Shown here in pieces: positions 1 to 9,893 of a stretch of 64,000 nucleotides of DNA. Source of the DNA: Aculops lycopersici (lineage: Eukaryota; Arthropoda; Arachnida; Trombidiformes; Eriophyidae); contig WNKI01000001.1 of NCBI GenBank assembly GCA_015350385.1, forward strand, positions 7,403,433-7,467,432, written 5' to 3'. The notes beneath the pieces are model-generated. The model searched no databases, had not been told where the DNA came from, and saw only the letters and a list, made by a program, of their open reading frames with translations. The stretch's first letter is position 1, and each line of letters opens with the position of its first letter. Both the position numbers and the translations under genes were made by a program.

Positions 1-1637
1 CTTGCCGCATCAACTTCCGCTTGGTGGTGCATTGTTGCCTCGGTATAAGTGGGTGAGCATTTGGCTAATCTAATTTCGCCCACTTTGTGGATGGGGATGA
101 AAGCTTGGCCAACTACTACCTGCTCTCTCGCCCAACCACTGACTAGGACGGAACTGATTGAGTCAATTACTCGGCTCGCGTTAACAGAGTCTCCCGTTGC
201 GAAGTCATGCGCCAATGGAGCCGGGCAAGTGGAATCACGAATTCGATTTGGAGCATGAGCGTCGGGACTACGAAGAGATATTCAATTTGTACTCAGGAAA
301 CCACTAAGCGCATTGGGCGAGCATTTCATACTCTCCAACAGACTAGCAACAAGTAGCCGCTCAAGATTCAAGAAAATCTCGCCTATTATCCGAGTTACTT
401 TCACCTTCTCTCCTCTCTCTCACAGACTAACAACCACCACTACCACCGATGCCAGTGGTAGACTAATTTGCCTCGGCTAGCCAACTCTTCCGTAATTTTC
501 CACCCGAGCGACTGGCCGAGCGACTAACTCACTCGATCCGCTCAGGGACTGGAACGGAATCAGGGCTAACAATATGATGGTGCCAAGCTAGTGAGTCGAT
601 TCAGATCAGTTAGCCAATTTGTTCGATTCCGTTGCAAAGCGAGCCTCAGGTAAAGTTAAGTTGGCTAACTCGCAATGAGATGCTAAGCGAGTTTAGTGTT
701 TATCGCACAACGTTTAGTTTTGACGAGAAAGTGAAATTGAAATTGAATTTGTTGCTCTGGTTGGTGTTGGTCTTAGTTTTCCTCATAATCGTGTAGCGGT
801 AGAGTCAATCACACGGATGTGGCCAGAGAGCCACGATCTTTTCTATCCTTATTGAGGCCTTCAATTTGAAGCTCAGTGGACGAGTTTCGCGCACACGATT
901 TAAACTCGCCAAACTTGAGAAAAAAAAAGTGGAAGTATAACCAACTAGTTGATTGGATTTCTAACTCACTCATCTGACTACCGAGTTTAGGTAGACAAGA
1001 CTGCAGGTGATCGACCGCAAGTTGTTAGCCTGCTGCCTTGCGGTTGTCGTGATAATCAGCCGCAGCCGCAGCATCAACATCATCATGATCAACAACAACA
1101 AGTCTGTGTAGACTTAACTCAAATTTGCTTTTGCTCTCGAGTCTAACTGCAAACAAGAATCACAGGGATATGCTCTGAACTTGTGTTGGATTCATCTCGG
1201 TGGTAAATTGGATGCAGCTTCCTGTTGTTGGCTGGCCAAAACCACTTGTTGTTGGTTGATCTCGCTGAGATTCAAAGGCTCGAGTAATTGTGTGCGCTGG
1301 CAACATTTTGTCACTGGCTTACTTGTCGCTAGCTTGCTACGAAATTCGACTATTGCGTGCTGCCAGTAAAAAAATGACCACCGAAACTAGAGCTAGAAAA
1401 ACTAGATGGAAAGTGAGATGAGAGAATCGAGATGAGCATACAAAAGACACTTGGTCATCGTATACGACAACGACAACCACTAACTCAATGATGAGTAGTA
1501 ACTTGAGCTTCTGCTGTCACCGTCTCATGTTCTCACTTTCCCTTACACTTTCATTGTCCAGCTCACTCGGTCATTCATTTTTCGAATACAAATTGCAGCC
1601 AAAGAAAAGTATGGAAAAGCATGTGAGAAAAACCTAC
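1..1637. other. Non-coding left flank
   Basis: No open frame here looks like a protein. The stretch is probably intronic: a minus-strand coding exon ends in a splice donor at 1638/1637, so this DNA would begin that gene's first intron. I found no following exon before position 1, so the gene seems to continue outside the window. No RNA gene or mobile element was recognised. Confidence 0.5.
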
Positions 1638-2327
1638 CTGTTGCTCGCTCCTCGTGCTCGCAGCCGCCGCAGTTAGATCCGCGAAACTCACCGACTGACT
1701 GGTGGCCGCCGACGTCATCTCGTCCTCTTGCTGTTGTTGTTGCCGGTTCTTCTTGGCTGGCAATTTGGCAACACTGATCCTCCTTACGCTGTGGCCATTG
1801 ATATTCGACTTTTTAGTCAGCGATGGCGCGACCAATAGAATGGGTGCCGTCGACGAGCTCGGCGCCGGAAGCTCAGTGGTCGGTTGTGATGATGAGCTCA
1901 GTTTCTCTCTCTCGTTTGCCGAGGTGGCTTTTAGGGTTGGTGAAACTAGAAGTGGATTCTTTGATGTTGGCACCGGCGTCGTGGCTGTCGGCGCCTCCGA
2001 TGATAACAATTGTTTATGAGCAGCGTTAATGGCTTGAGTCGATGCAGGTGAGGATGACGATGATTCGCTGGCGAAATCTGATTGACTGTCATCGCTGCTA
2101 TCCTCTCGCAACTCTTGTTCGTTTTGGTTATCGTTACTACTGTTTGGCGCTATTGCTTGAGGTGATGGTGATAGTGGTGGCGATAATTTAGGAGAATTGG
2201 AAGAGTGGTCTTGGTGAGTTTTGCCACTGCTGGCCACTTGTTGCTGTTGTTCACCTGATATTGCTTGCGCACCAAAACACAAGCAACAGGTAGCAATCAG
2301 TGCCGCTGTCAGTATCACCCTAGACAT
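1638..2327 (-). CDS. First coding exon of a secreted Ser/Thr-rich protein (partial)
   Basis: I do not recognise this protein. The ATG at 2327 opens a classical signal peptide (MSRVILTAALIATC, ending near FGAQA). About 205 residues follow, low-complexity and rich in Ser, Thr, Pro and Gln, with a basic patch (SVRRISVAKLPAKKNRQ) and a Q5 run. The frame stays open for 230 codons to a strong donor, CAACAG|GTAGGT, at 1638/1637 in phase 0. Beyond the donor it reads into a hydrophobic tail that looks intronic. An upstream in-frame ATG at 2525 would add 66 residues before the hydrophobic segment. I prefer 2327 because it places the signal peptide at the N-terminus. A mucin-like or cell-surface protein is possible. 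The exon call is an inference from signal peptide plus donor; chance low-complexity coding cannot be excluded. Confidence 0.4.
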
Positions 2328-5300
2328 TTTTCTTATTCCGCTTCCACTTCCACTTCCACTTTTAGTCGCAGTTGCGGTCAAATTATCATTATAACACCTA
2401 TCCACTTGACCACGACTGTTAAACTTTCTCCCTCTTCTCGAAGACTTTCTTATGGAGTCAACTCTAGTTTTGATGTAACAGGTAGACGAGGCACCAGATA
2501 AAAAATGAATATCTGTACTAGACATTTTGGGTTTTTAGTGGTTATATTATTTTTGACACTAAGTTCTGAGCTCTAAACTCGCAAACACCTCCCTCTCCTT
2601 CTTCCCGCAACTAGGAACTTGACTTTTCCACTATCTCAATTGATGATGATGATGATGTTCGGCGATGAACTAGCTTTAAAAATTATGTAATGTAAGAATT
2701 TGAATTCAAACTTGCTTGAAAATTTACACAAAAGTTGAATTTCCACAGGGAGCAACGAGGAAAATTCAGCGGAAGTTTGCCTCAATGTTACTATGATTTC
2801 GATTCCGTTGTCAACTTGGAGGCTGGCCACAAGAGCGTTTAGCTCGCAGGTAGCAGCAGCGGTAGCAGTGATGGTGATATTAGTAACAATATCAGAGCAA
2901 CTGATACTCGCAATTGCTATTGTTTTCAGCTCCACCTGTCACCACAATCCGTGTGATGTAATCCCCGAGTGTCAGGTAGTCGATGCGGCGGAACAAATCC
3001 GGAAGGATGGTCTACTCACAAGCTCGCCTGTTAGATTTTTCCCCTCTTTCTCGTTTCCTCTTGCTCTCTCCTTGCTTTCGACTGTGTGATTGGCGTTTGT
3101 TTTTATGCCTACCACTGTAACTTCCAGACTTTCGGCTAACGAGCGACTAGTAGGCAGGTTATTGGTGATGCTGGTGACTTGCGACTATCTGATCAATACT
3201 CAGTAGGCCAATTTGCAGTGCACTATTGGCCGGTTTATGTTGTCAACAGGTGTGCTAGCTTAGCGCGGCTGATATCTCTGTATTGTTACTACAACTTGAC
3301 TTTTCTGTCCTCTGCGTTAGCCTTTCGACTAACTGCAGTAGCAAACTACCGACTAACGTATCGTCCACCTGGCGACAGTGAGATGCTTCAATCAATATGA
3401 AGACAACTCAAAGCCAACGCTGCTCTCTTCTCACCTGTCGGCTTCCCAACTTTTCGCTAGCTTGATGCTGCCGCTGTTATTGTTGCAAAGCTAATACTTG
3501 AGAAAGTGTTGCTTGCTCTTGAATCTTCCCACTAACTACTTCTTATCTCTTCTCCAGATAAATTGGTATCAGCAGGAAAGTGCAATGTCTTGATGGCTTG
3601 TTAGTGTTGGTCTCTCTAATTGGCTGTCCGCTAGTCTTGATGCTCGTCTTGTTGAATCGTCTAACTCTCAAACTTTATCTTGTAACCAATAGAGTCTCAA
3701 ATGGTTCTCTCGACACGATTGCCACAAAGTGAACGAGTAACAATCATAAATTCTTTCCACTACAAAAGATTGAATTGTATCCTCTGGTGGACGAAAAATT
3801 ACCGACTGATTTTGATCCAACTAGATTTAGCCACTTGACTCGACTTGCAACTGAACGGATTCTGAGCGCGACTAAACCAACGAAGAACACCCTTAAGTCT
3901 CTCTCTCACTTAGGTACTGAGGAGGAACAGTGGAAAGCAGAGTCGATGTGGATGTCTGTCTTTAAGTGATGAGCAATAACAGTCGGCTACTAGCAACAGG
4001 TAGTGGTAGCCACAGTTACTGGTCAGAGTGGGGAAGTTGCAAGGATCTGATAGGGTAAAAATCAGTTAACTTCTCTTCCACTCTCTCCCTCTCTCGGCTC
4101 CTCAGTCGTCGCTGCTCACTTTTGGTCCTTCTAGCTAGAATATCAACATCTATTTGCTCATGTTCCTTCCATTCTTTAGCAACCACTGACCTTCTCTCTG
4201 AATTGTGGCCACGATTTTTCAGCCAACTGCTGCCGCCGCTAGGGAAGTTTAGATTCAGTTGCGAAGAGTGTGCGACAGGTAAATAGTGGCGACCAGCGCA
4301 CATATGATATCGCTAAGAGTCAAGAAGTCGCCGCCCATTTTACGCCAGGTGATCGTTGGACAGGTGAAAGTGGGCGCATGTTGCATCTGCGCAGACTCCT
4401 CGTCCGGCTCGCGCAGTTCGTACCATAGACTCGCTTATTACTTACCTTATGCCTTGTGATCAACTGACCGGCACAAGCTCACAGCCAGCAACCAACTTCC
4501 AACTGGACTGTTATCATCATCTTGCCAAATCCGCACTAAATGACCCAAAGTCAGCGACTACCTGTTGATGGCGCCCGAGCCTGATGGTTTCCTCCTTTGT
4601 GTTTAAAGCGGAGTTATGCACTGGGAGGCAAATGGAAAAAATCATAACCCTTAGAGTGATCCAGAGAGACGCCAAACTCATTAGCGCGCCGCCAGTTGCC
4701 TCGGCGAGCAAGTTTCGCCGCTTACTGCCTAGGCGGTAAATTTTCTTCCTTCTAATTAGATATTCACCAGATCCCCACAAAAGAAGAAGTAGAAGCCAAG
4801 TACGTTTGTCCAACAACAAATGCACCTGTTTCACCGACGCCTGTTGTACTGCTCCATTCTTATTTCCCCCTCTATCGGCTGGTCGATCACCGAGCAGTGA
4901 GGTTGGTGGTGCCGCGGCAACTGCAACATGATCCCCTCCCGTCACCGTGGTGTAAGTCGGCGTCGTTTCCATATTGGCGCACAATCAACTTGTTTCGGTC
5001 TTTTCGTCATGATCCACAAAAACTTCTCGCGCTTACTTTCGCGTTTGGTTGCCCTGCTAGCATGATAGTCCAAGTGTTGCTCAGCGTGTCCGAACCAAAA
5101 CTAAGGCTGACCACTTGTAGCTCCATCAGTTCGGCGCACAGGTGAGCCTAACGGCCACCAAGTCGACGAGGCTCGCCGGCGTCGCGAGAAAATCGTGACT
5201 AAGTCATGTTATGTAACTTATTGGTCGTAGGCACCAGTGTTCGTGTTGTCGTTTCTGTTCAACGAAACTAAACTTTGCAACAATTCCTATCTAACCAGCC

Positions 5301-6698
5301 AGCCAGCTAGTTGGATTACAAAGGTTGATCAACACAAGGTAACTGTTTCCATTCCATTCGGCTGATGGGAACAGTTACCTGTTGATACTGCCGCCGTTGT
5401 TGCTTACATGTTGCTGCCATATGTAACGGGCTAAACTTCGGAGGCTCCCACTTTGGCGCTTGTCAGATTGCTAGCTTGCTAAGTCAACCTTTTTGCCAGG
5501 AAAAGGCTAATCGTTGACTTGCTTGCGACTTTCTCCCAACTCACTGCTCTATATGACTGGCGCTTGCCGAATAAGTTAGCTTTCACTTCCCAACTTAAAT
5601 TTTGTCGATTTAACGATGAGATGCAACTTTGTGGTGCTGTGTGATGCGGTTGAGATATGAGCATTCAAATTCATTGTGTGAAAATCATCTGTTAATATTC
5701 AGTCAAAGTAGATTAAAATCATCTCATCTCTTGTCCGCTGAATGGTGATATTGTCGCATTCTCTAGTTGTATCAACGTCGTGCGAAAAAAGGATAATTTG
5801 ATGTCAATCGATACGCCAAACTCGCATCGCCTTACTAGGTTAACCCTTCTAAACGCGAATGCTGTTCTGCGAGACTCAACGGAGCGGCACATTCTGCAAC
5901 ACAACTGCATTTTCATTTTGAGCCCAATACCATAGATAGAGTGACATAAAGATAGCGTTACATTATGTTAATGGCATTGGCGCTTCGTTTTGGGTGGCTC
6001 TCTCGTCGCTCAGAGCAGGAAAACATCACACAGCGAGTTGCGTCGAAAAATACACAGAGACACACGCAAAAGCACTTGAGTCGCCGGGCCGGCTAGATGC
6101 TGGGGCGAGCGGACACTTGTGTTTCAATAGGAAAATAACAACCACATTCGTCTGGCCGCCAGCATTGCTGCAGTTCTGCAATCAGGTGCTGCAATGTAGC
6201 GGTTGGTGATGATGACGATGATGGCAGCCTCATGATGTTGTCGATGGCCATAGTTTGCAGTGGAGTCAATGGCTATTGGCATAGTTGTTGTTTTGGTTGG
6301 TCTTTATCGAAGTGGTGCCGCGACTTCTGTCTCAAATGCTATTCCTGTTATGCTGCTGCAATTGATGAATTTTTCTAGGACAGGGGGAAACTGAAAACAA
6401 TACTATTCCTTTTATAAACTACATTGAAAACCCTAACGCCCTTTTATTATTTTGGGATTTGTATCAACCCATTTATGCAGAATGTAGATTGGTTGCTGAC
6501 CCATTAATGGAACTAAATTTATCTTATATTTGCAAAAAATTATAAATTATCACCATCGTTATATATTATATCGTCTCATTATTATTATTAATATTATTAG
6601 TGACATCATTTTCACATAAACATCATATTTAGTGGCAACAAAGCAAGATTATTTACTAGAAGACAGATTGCAAGTAAGCAAACCGAAACCTCGGCAAT
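2328..6698. other. Non-coding region upstream of dynamin
   Basis: About 4.4 kb with no convincing gene apart from a weak minus-strand exon candidate at 4562-4972. It probably holds the dynamin promoter and any 5'-UTR introns. It is rich in CAGGTR/YACCTG words, which match both splice donors and E-boxes: CAACAGGTR or its complement starts at 3244, 3993, 4559 and 5376. An AT-rich stretch at 6400-6660 lies just before the dynamin start. Confidence 0.5.
4562..4972 (-). CDS. Candidate first coding exon, unknown protein (weak)
   Basis: An ATG at 4972 opens 137 codons in phase 0 up to a donor-like CAACAG|GTAGTC at 4562/4561. The peptide starts METTPTYTTVTGG and carries a short Leu run (WLLLLLLWGSG) and basic stretches. 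I recognise no domain. Support is only the matching start, frame and donor, the same arrangement as the exon at 1638-2327. It could equally be chance in intronic or 5'-UTR sequence. Confidence 0.2.
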
Positions 6699-9353
6699 AT
6701 GTCGTGGCAAAATGATGGCATGGGAGGCCTCATTGGCTTTGTTAATAAATTACACGATGCTTTCACAAGTCTGGGTGTAAATCTGAGCCTAGATTTACCT
6801 CAGATTGCCGTCGTCGGTGGCCAATCCGCTGGTAAGTCCTCGGTGTTGGAAAATTTTGTAGGCCGAGACTTCCTACCTCGTGGAGCAGGAATTGTGACCC
6901 GTAGGCCGCTTATATTGCAATTGATCAATTCTCAGCAAGAGTATGGAGAGTTTGCCCACTGTCGAGGCACTATATTCACAGACTTTGACAAAATTTGCAA
7001 AGAGATTGAAGATGAAACTGATAGATGCACTGGCACAAACAAAGGCATTTCGCCTGTTCCCATCAATTTGCGTATATTCTCACCTCACGTGCTCAATTTG
7101 ACTCTTATTGATTTGCCCGGATTGACCAAGGTTCCAGTGGGCAATCAACCACCCGACATTGAGCAAAAGATTCGAGAGATGATATTGACGTTTATTCGCA
7201 AGGAGAATTGTCTTATTTTAGCCGTGACTCCAGCAAATCAGGATCTAGCCACCAGCGATGCCCTTAAGCTCGCCAAGGAGGTTGATCCCGATGGACTCCG
7301 GACAATTGGTGTCATAACCAAGTTAGATCTCATGGATCAGGGCACAGATGCTAGGGACATTCTCGAGAATAAGGTTTTCCCCCTGCGTCGTGGTTATATT
7401 GGAGTCATAAATAGATCTCAGAAGGACATCGAAGGCAAGAAGGACATTAAAGCCTCTCTCGAGGCGGAAAGGAAGTTCTTTGCCAGTCATCCATCGTATT
7501 CCCATATGGCCGACAAGTGCGGAACCCCATACCTGCAACGAGTACTCAATCAACAATTGACCAATCACATCCGTGACACATTACCATCATTGCGAGAAAA
7601 ATTGCGCAAGCAACAATTCACTCTGGAGAAAGAAGTCGAAGAATTCAAACACTTTAGACCGGATGATCCGTCAATGAAAACAAAGGCTATGCTACAGATG
7701 ATTCAGTCCTTGCAAAACGACTTCGAACGAGCCATTGAGGGATCAGGTAACTCGGATATCAATACGGCTGAGCTATCAGGTGGTGCACGAATCAATCGTC
7801 TATTCCATGAAAGATTCCCATTCGAGATAGTCAAGATGGAGTGTGATGAAAAGGAATTGCGCCGCGAGATAGCTTATGCCATCCGGAACATCCACGGTAT
7901 TCGTGTTGGCTTGTTCACTCCAGATATGGCCTTTGATGCTATTGTCAAGACTCAAATCACTCGCCTACGCGAGCCATCATTGAAGTGTGTCGATTTGGTG
8001 GTCCAGGAACTGGGTAACGTGCTGAGAAAGTGCACTGAGAAGATGCAAAGATATCCAAGATTGAGAGAGGAAACAGAGCGTATCATTACCTCCCATATTC
8101 GTGAGAGAGAAAATCTGCTCAAGGAGCAGATTATGTTATTGGTCGATGTTCAGCTGGCATACATGAATACGAATCACGAAGATTTCATTGGCTTCTCTAA
8201 TGCCCACCCAAGCTCTAACTCGGACTCATCGAGTGCCCAGCGCAAGATTGGCAATCAAGTCATTCGAAAGGGTTACATGTGCATCCATAATCTTGGCATC
8301 ATTCGTGGTGGATCCAAGAATTTTTGGTTTGTTTTAACAGCCGAATCACTGAGCTGGTACAAGGATCAAGAGGAAAAAGACAAGAAGTTTATGTTACCTA
8401 TTGATGGTTTAAAGATTCGCGATGTTGAGGCTGGTTTTATGTCGCGCAAGAATAACTTTTCTCTCTTCTACTCGGACAACAAGAATATTTACAAAGATTT
8501 CAAAAATCTCGAACTATCTTGTGAGTCGCAGGAGGAAGTTGATTCCTGGAAAGCTTCATTTGTTCGTGCCGGTGTCTATTTAGACAAATCACAAGATTCC
8601 AATCAAAACTCGGGGGCCGATGACGTTTCGGGTGGAAGCAATCAAATGACCTCGCTGGACCCAATTTTAGAGCGCCAAGTTGAAACTATCAGAAATTTAG
8701 TTGATTCATACATGAAAATTGTTACCAAGACGTTTCGAGATCTCGTGCCGAAACTTGTTATGCACTTGATGATCAATTCCACAAAAGAGTACATTGTTAG
8801 CGAGTTGTTAGCAGCTTTATATTCATCTGGTGATCAGAGTTCAATGATGGAGGAGTCGCCCGAGGAGGAGCGCCGACGTCAGGATCTATTAAATACATAT
8901 CATGCCTGTAAGGAGGCGCTCAAGATTATTGGCGACGTTAGTATGCATACCAGTTACTCACCTGCACCTCCACCAGTCAAGAACGATTGGCAACCGTCGA
9001 TCTCACCCGCCGGGGGTGGTGGAGGCCAATATCAACCAATCAAACCGATGCAAGCATCCATGGGCCAGCCACCAGCGCGTGGGGCGCAAGCTCCAATGCA
9101 GCAACAAATGGGCGGGAGGGCACCACCACCTGTGCCAAGTTCCCGACCCGCCCCAGCAGCACCTAGCGTGCCTATGCGAGGAGTTCCCTCTCGTGGCGGA
9201 CCATCTCTTGGAGGTATGATGGGTAATATGGGAAACATGGTTCCAGGATTACCTCAACGTCTACAACAGCAGGTGCAAGATACGGTTACTAACTCAATCC
9301 AGCAAGCTGTCACCAACAGCGTCACGGAAGCTTTCAGTCGTCACAAGATCTAG
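6699..9353 (+). CDS. shi: Dynamin (Shibire-type large GTPase)
   Basis: Complete 884-residue dynamin, the membrane-fission GTPase that pinches off endocytic vesicles. Domains in order: GTPase 1-300 with P-loop GGQSAGKSS (40-48), switch I TRRP (67-70), DLPG (138-141), TKLD (207-210) and NRSQKD (238-243); stalk about 310-500; PH domain about 520-626; GTPase effector domain about 650-747, including ERQVETIRNLVDSYMKIV; Pro/Gly/Gln-rich tail 752-884 for SH3 partners such as amphiphysin or endophilin. Length is normal for the family. The start is secure because an in-frame TAA lies at 6675-6677. The coding region is one exon, whereas animal dynamins are usually split and alternatively spliced. The stop codon lies inside a perfect inverted repeat (9341-9397). 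The tail-to-tail neighbour is USP36. Confidence 0.97.
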   Translation: MSWQNDGMGGLIGFVNKLHDAFTSLGVNLSLDLPQIAVVGGQSAGKSSVLENFVGRDFLPRGAGIVTRRPLILQLINSQQEYGEFAHCRGTIFTDFDKICKEIEDETDRCTGTNKGISPVPINLRIFSPHVLNLTLIDLPGLTKVPVGNQPPDIEQKIREMILTFIRKENCLILAVTPANQDLATSDALKLAKEVDPDGLRTIGVITKLDLMDQGTDARDILENKVFPLRRGYIGVINRSQKDIEGKKDIKASLEAERKFFASHPSYSHMADKCGTPYLQRVLNQQLTNHIRDTLPSLREKLRKQQFTLEKEVEEFKHFRPDDPSMKTKAMLQMIQSLQNDFERAIEGSGNSDINTAELSGGARINRLFHERFPFEIVKMECDEKELRREIAYAIRNIHGIRVGLFTPDMAFDAIVKTQITRLREPSLKCVDLVVQELGNVLRKCTEKMQRYPRLREETERIITSHIRERENLLKEQIMLLVDVQLAYMNTNHEDFIGFSNAHPSSNSDSSSAQRKIGNQVIRKGYMCIHNLGIIRGGSKNFWFVLTAESLSWYKDQEEKDKKFMLPIDGLKIRDVEAGFMSRKNNFSLFYSDNKNIYKDFKNLELSCESQEEVDSWKASFVRAGVYLDKSQDSNQNSGADDVSGGSNQMTSLDPILERQVETIRNLVDSYMKIVTKTFRDLVPKLVMHLMINSTKEYIVSELLAALYSSGDQSSMMEESPEEERRRQDLLNTYHACKEALKIIGDVSMHTSYSPAPPPVKNDWQPSISPAGGGGGQYQPIKPMQASMGQPPARGAQAPMQQQMGGRAPPPVPSSRPAPAAPSVPMRGVPSRGGPSLGGMMGNMGNMVPGLPQRLQQQVQDTVTNSIQQAVTNSVTEAFSRHKI

Positions 9354-9397
9354 TCAGATTATAAAATTCTTTCATAAATCATATCTAGATCTTGTGA
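9341..9397 (+). promoter_or_regulatory. 13-bp perfect hairpin enclosing the dynamin stop codon
   Basis: TCACAAGATCTAG at 9341-9353 is perfectly complementary to CTAGATCTTGTGA at 9385-9397, with a 31-nt AU-rich loop. The left arm encodes the last codons and the TAG stop (9351-9353). In the mRNA it would put the terminator in a stable stem. A role in termination, 3' processing or RNA stability is inference only. Confidence 0.6.
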
Positions 9398-9517
9398 TTT
9401 GGCTTATTAATACGAATATAGAAACTAACCTCAAAAGTACACCGCATAGCTTGAAAATCATTATAACAACCGAACACACTCATTAGATGCGATATTTCTT
9501 TTCCAAGTCGATTTTAA

Positions 9518-9523
9518 TTTATT
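9518..9523 (-). terminator. Poly(A) signal, USP36 gene
   Basis: AATAAA on the minus strand about 370 bp past the USP36 stop. It lies between the dynamin stop and the dynamin poly(A) signal, so the two 3' UTRs would overlap antisense. Confidence 0.45.
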
Positions 9524-9718
9524 ATCATCAATAATTACTTCCCCTGAAGCACGAAGAATGTAAATCCAATTTGATCTCTTAATCAACCAAATAACAATCA
9601 ATTCATTGTTCATGTGTCTGTGTAGTGAGTTATTACAAGTTTTCATTTGTAAGCAAGTCATCGGTCGATAGAATTCAAGCCAGAATGGGTAAATGAGATA
9701 ACGAATTCAATCCTGCAC

Positions 9719-9724
9719 AATAAA
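9719..9724 (+). terminator. Poly(A) signal, dynamin gene
   Basis: AATAAA about 365 bp past the dynamin stop, the first canonical plus-strand hexamer seen after the gene. Confidence 0.5.
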
Positions 9725-9893
9725 TCACCATAACAAGACTTGTTTGACTTTTGGATAGCTTGACCAATGTTGGCAAATATCTGTAAGTGCCACGATCGAA
9801 GAATCGGCCTCGGTTTTGTCGGTGATCAAAAATTTCGGAATATTAGTGTGCAATCATCCCTCTAGACCAGTGTCTAGATGAGTCAGGGGTTAA

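Noticed and set aside
628..638. GTTCGATTCC, similar to a tRNA B box
   Set aside because: No A box, acceptor-stem pairing or CCA-side complement at tRNA spacing.
2284..4001. CAGGTAG sites resembling Zelda (TAGteam) enhancers
   Set aside because: The same words are splice-donor-like here, Zelda is to my knowledge not found outside insects and crustaceans, and clustering cannot be tested by eye.
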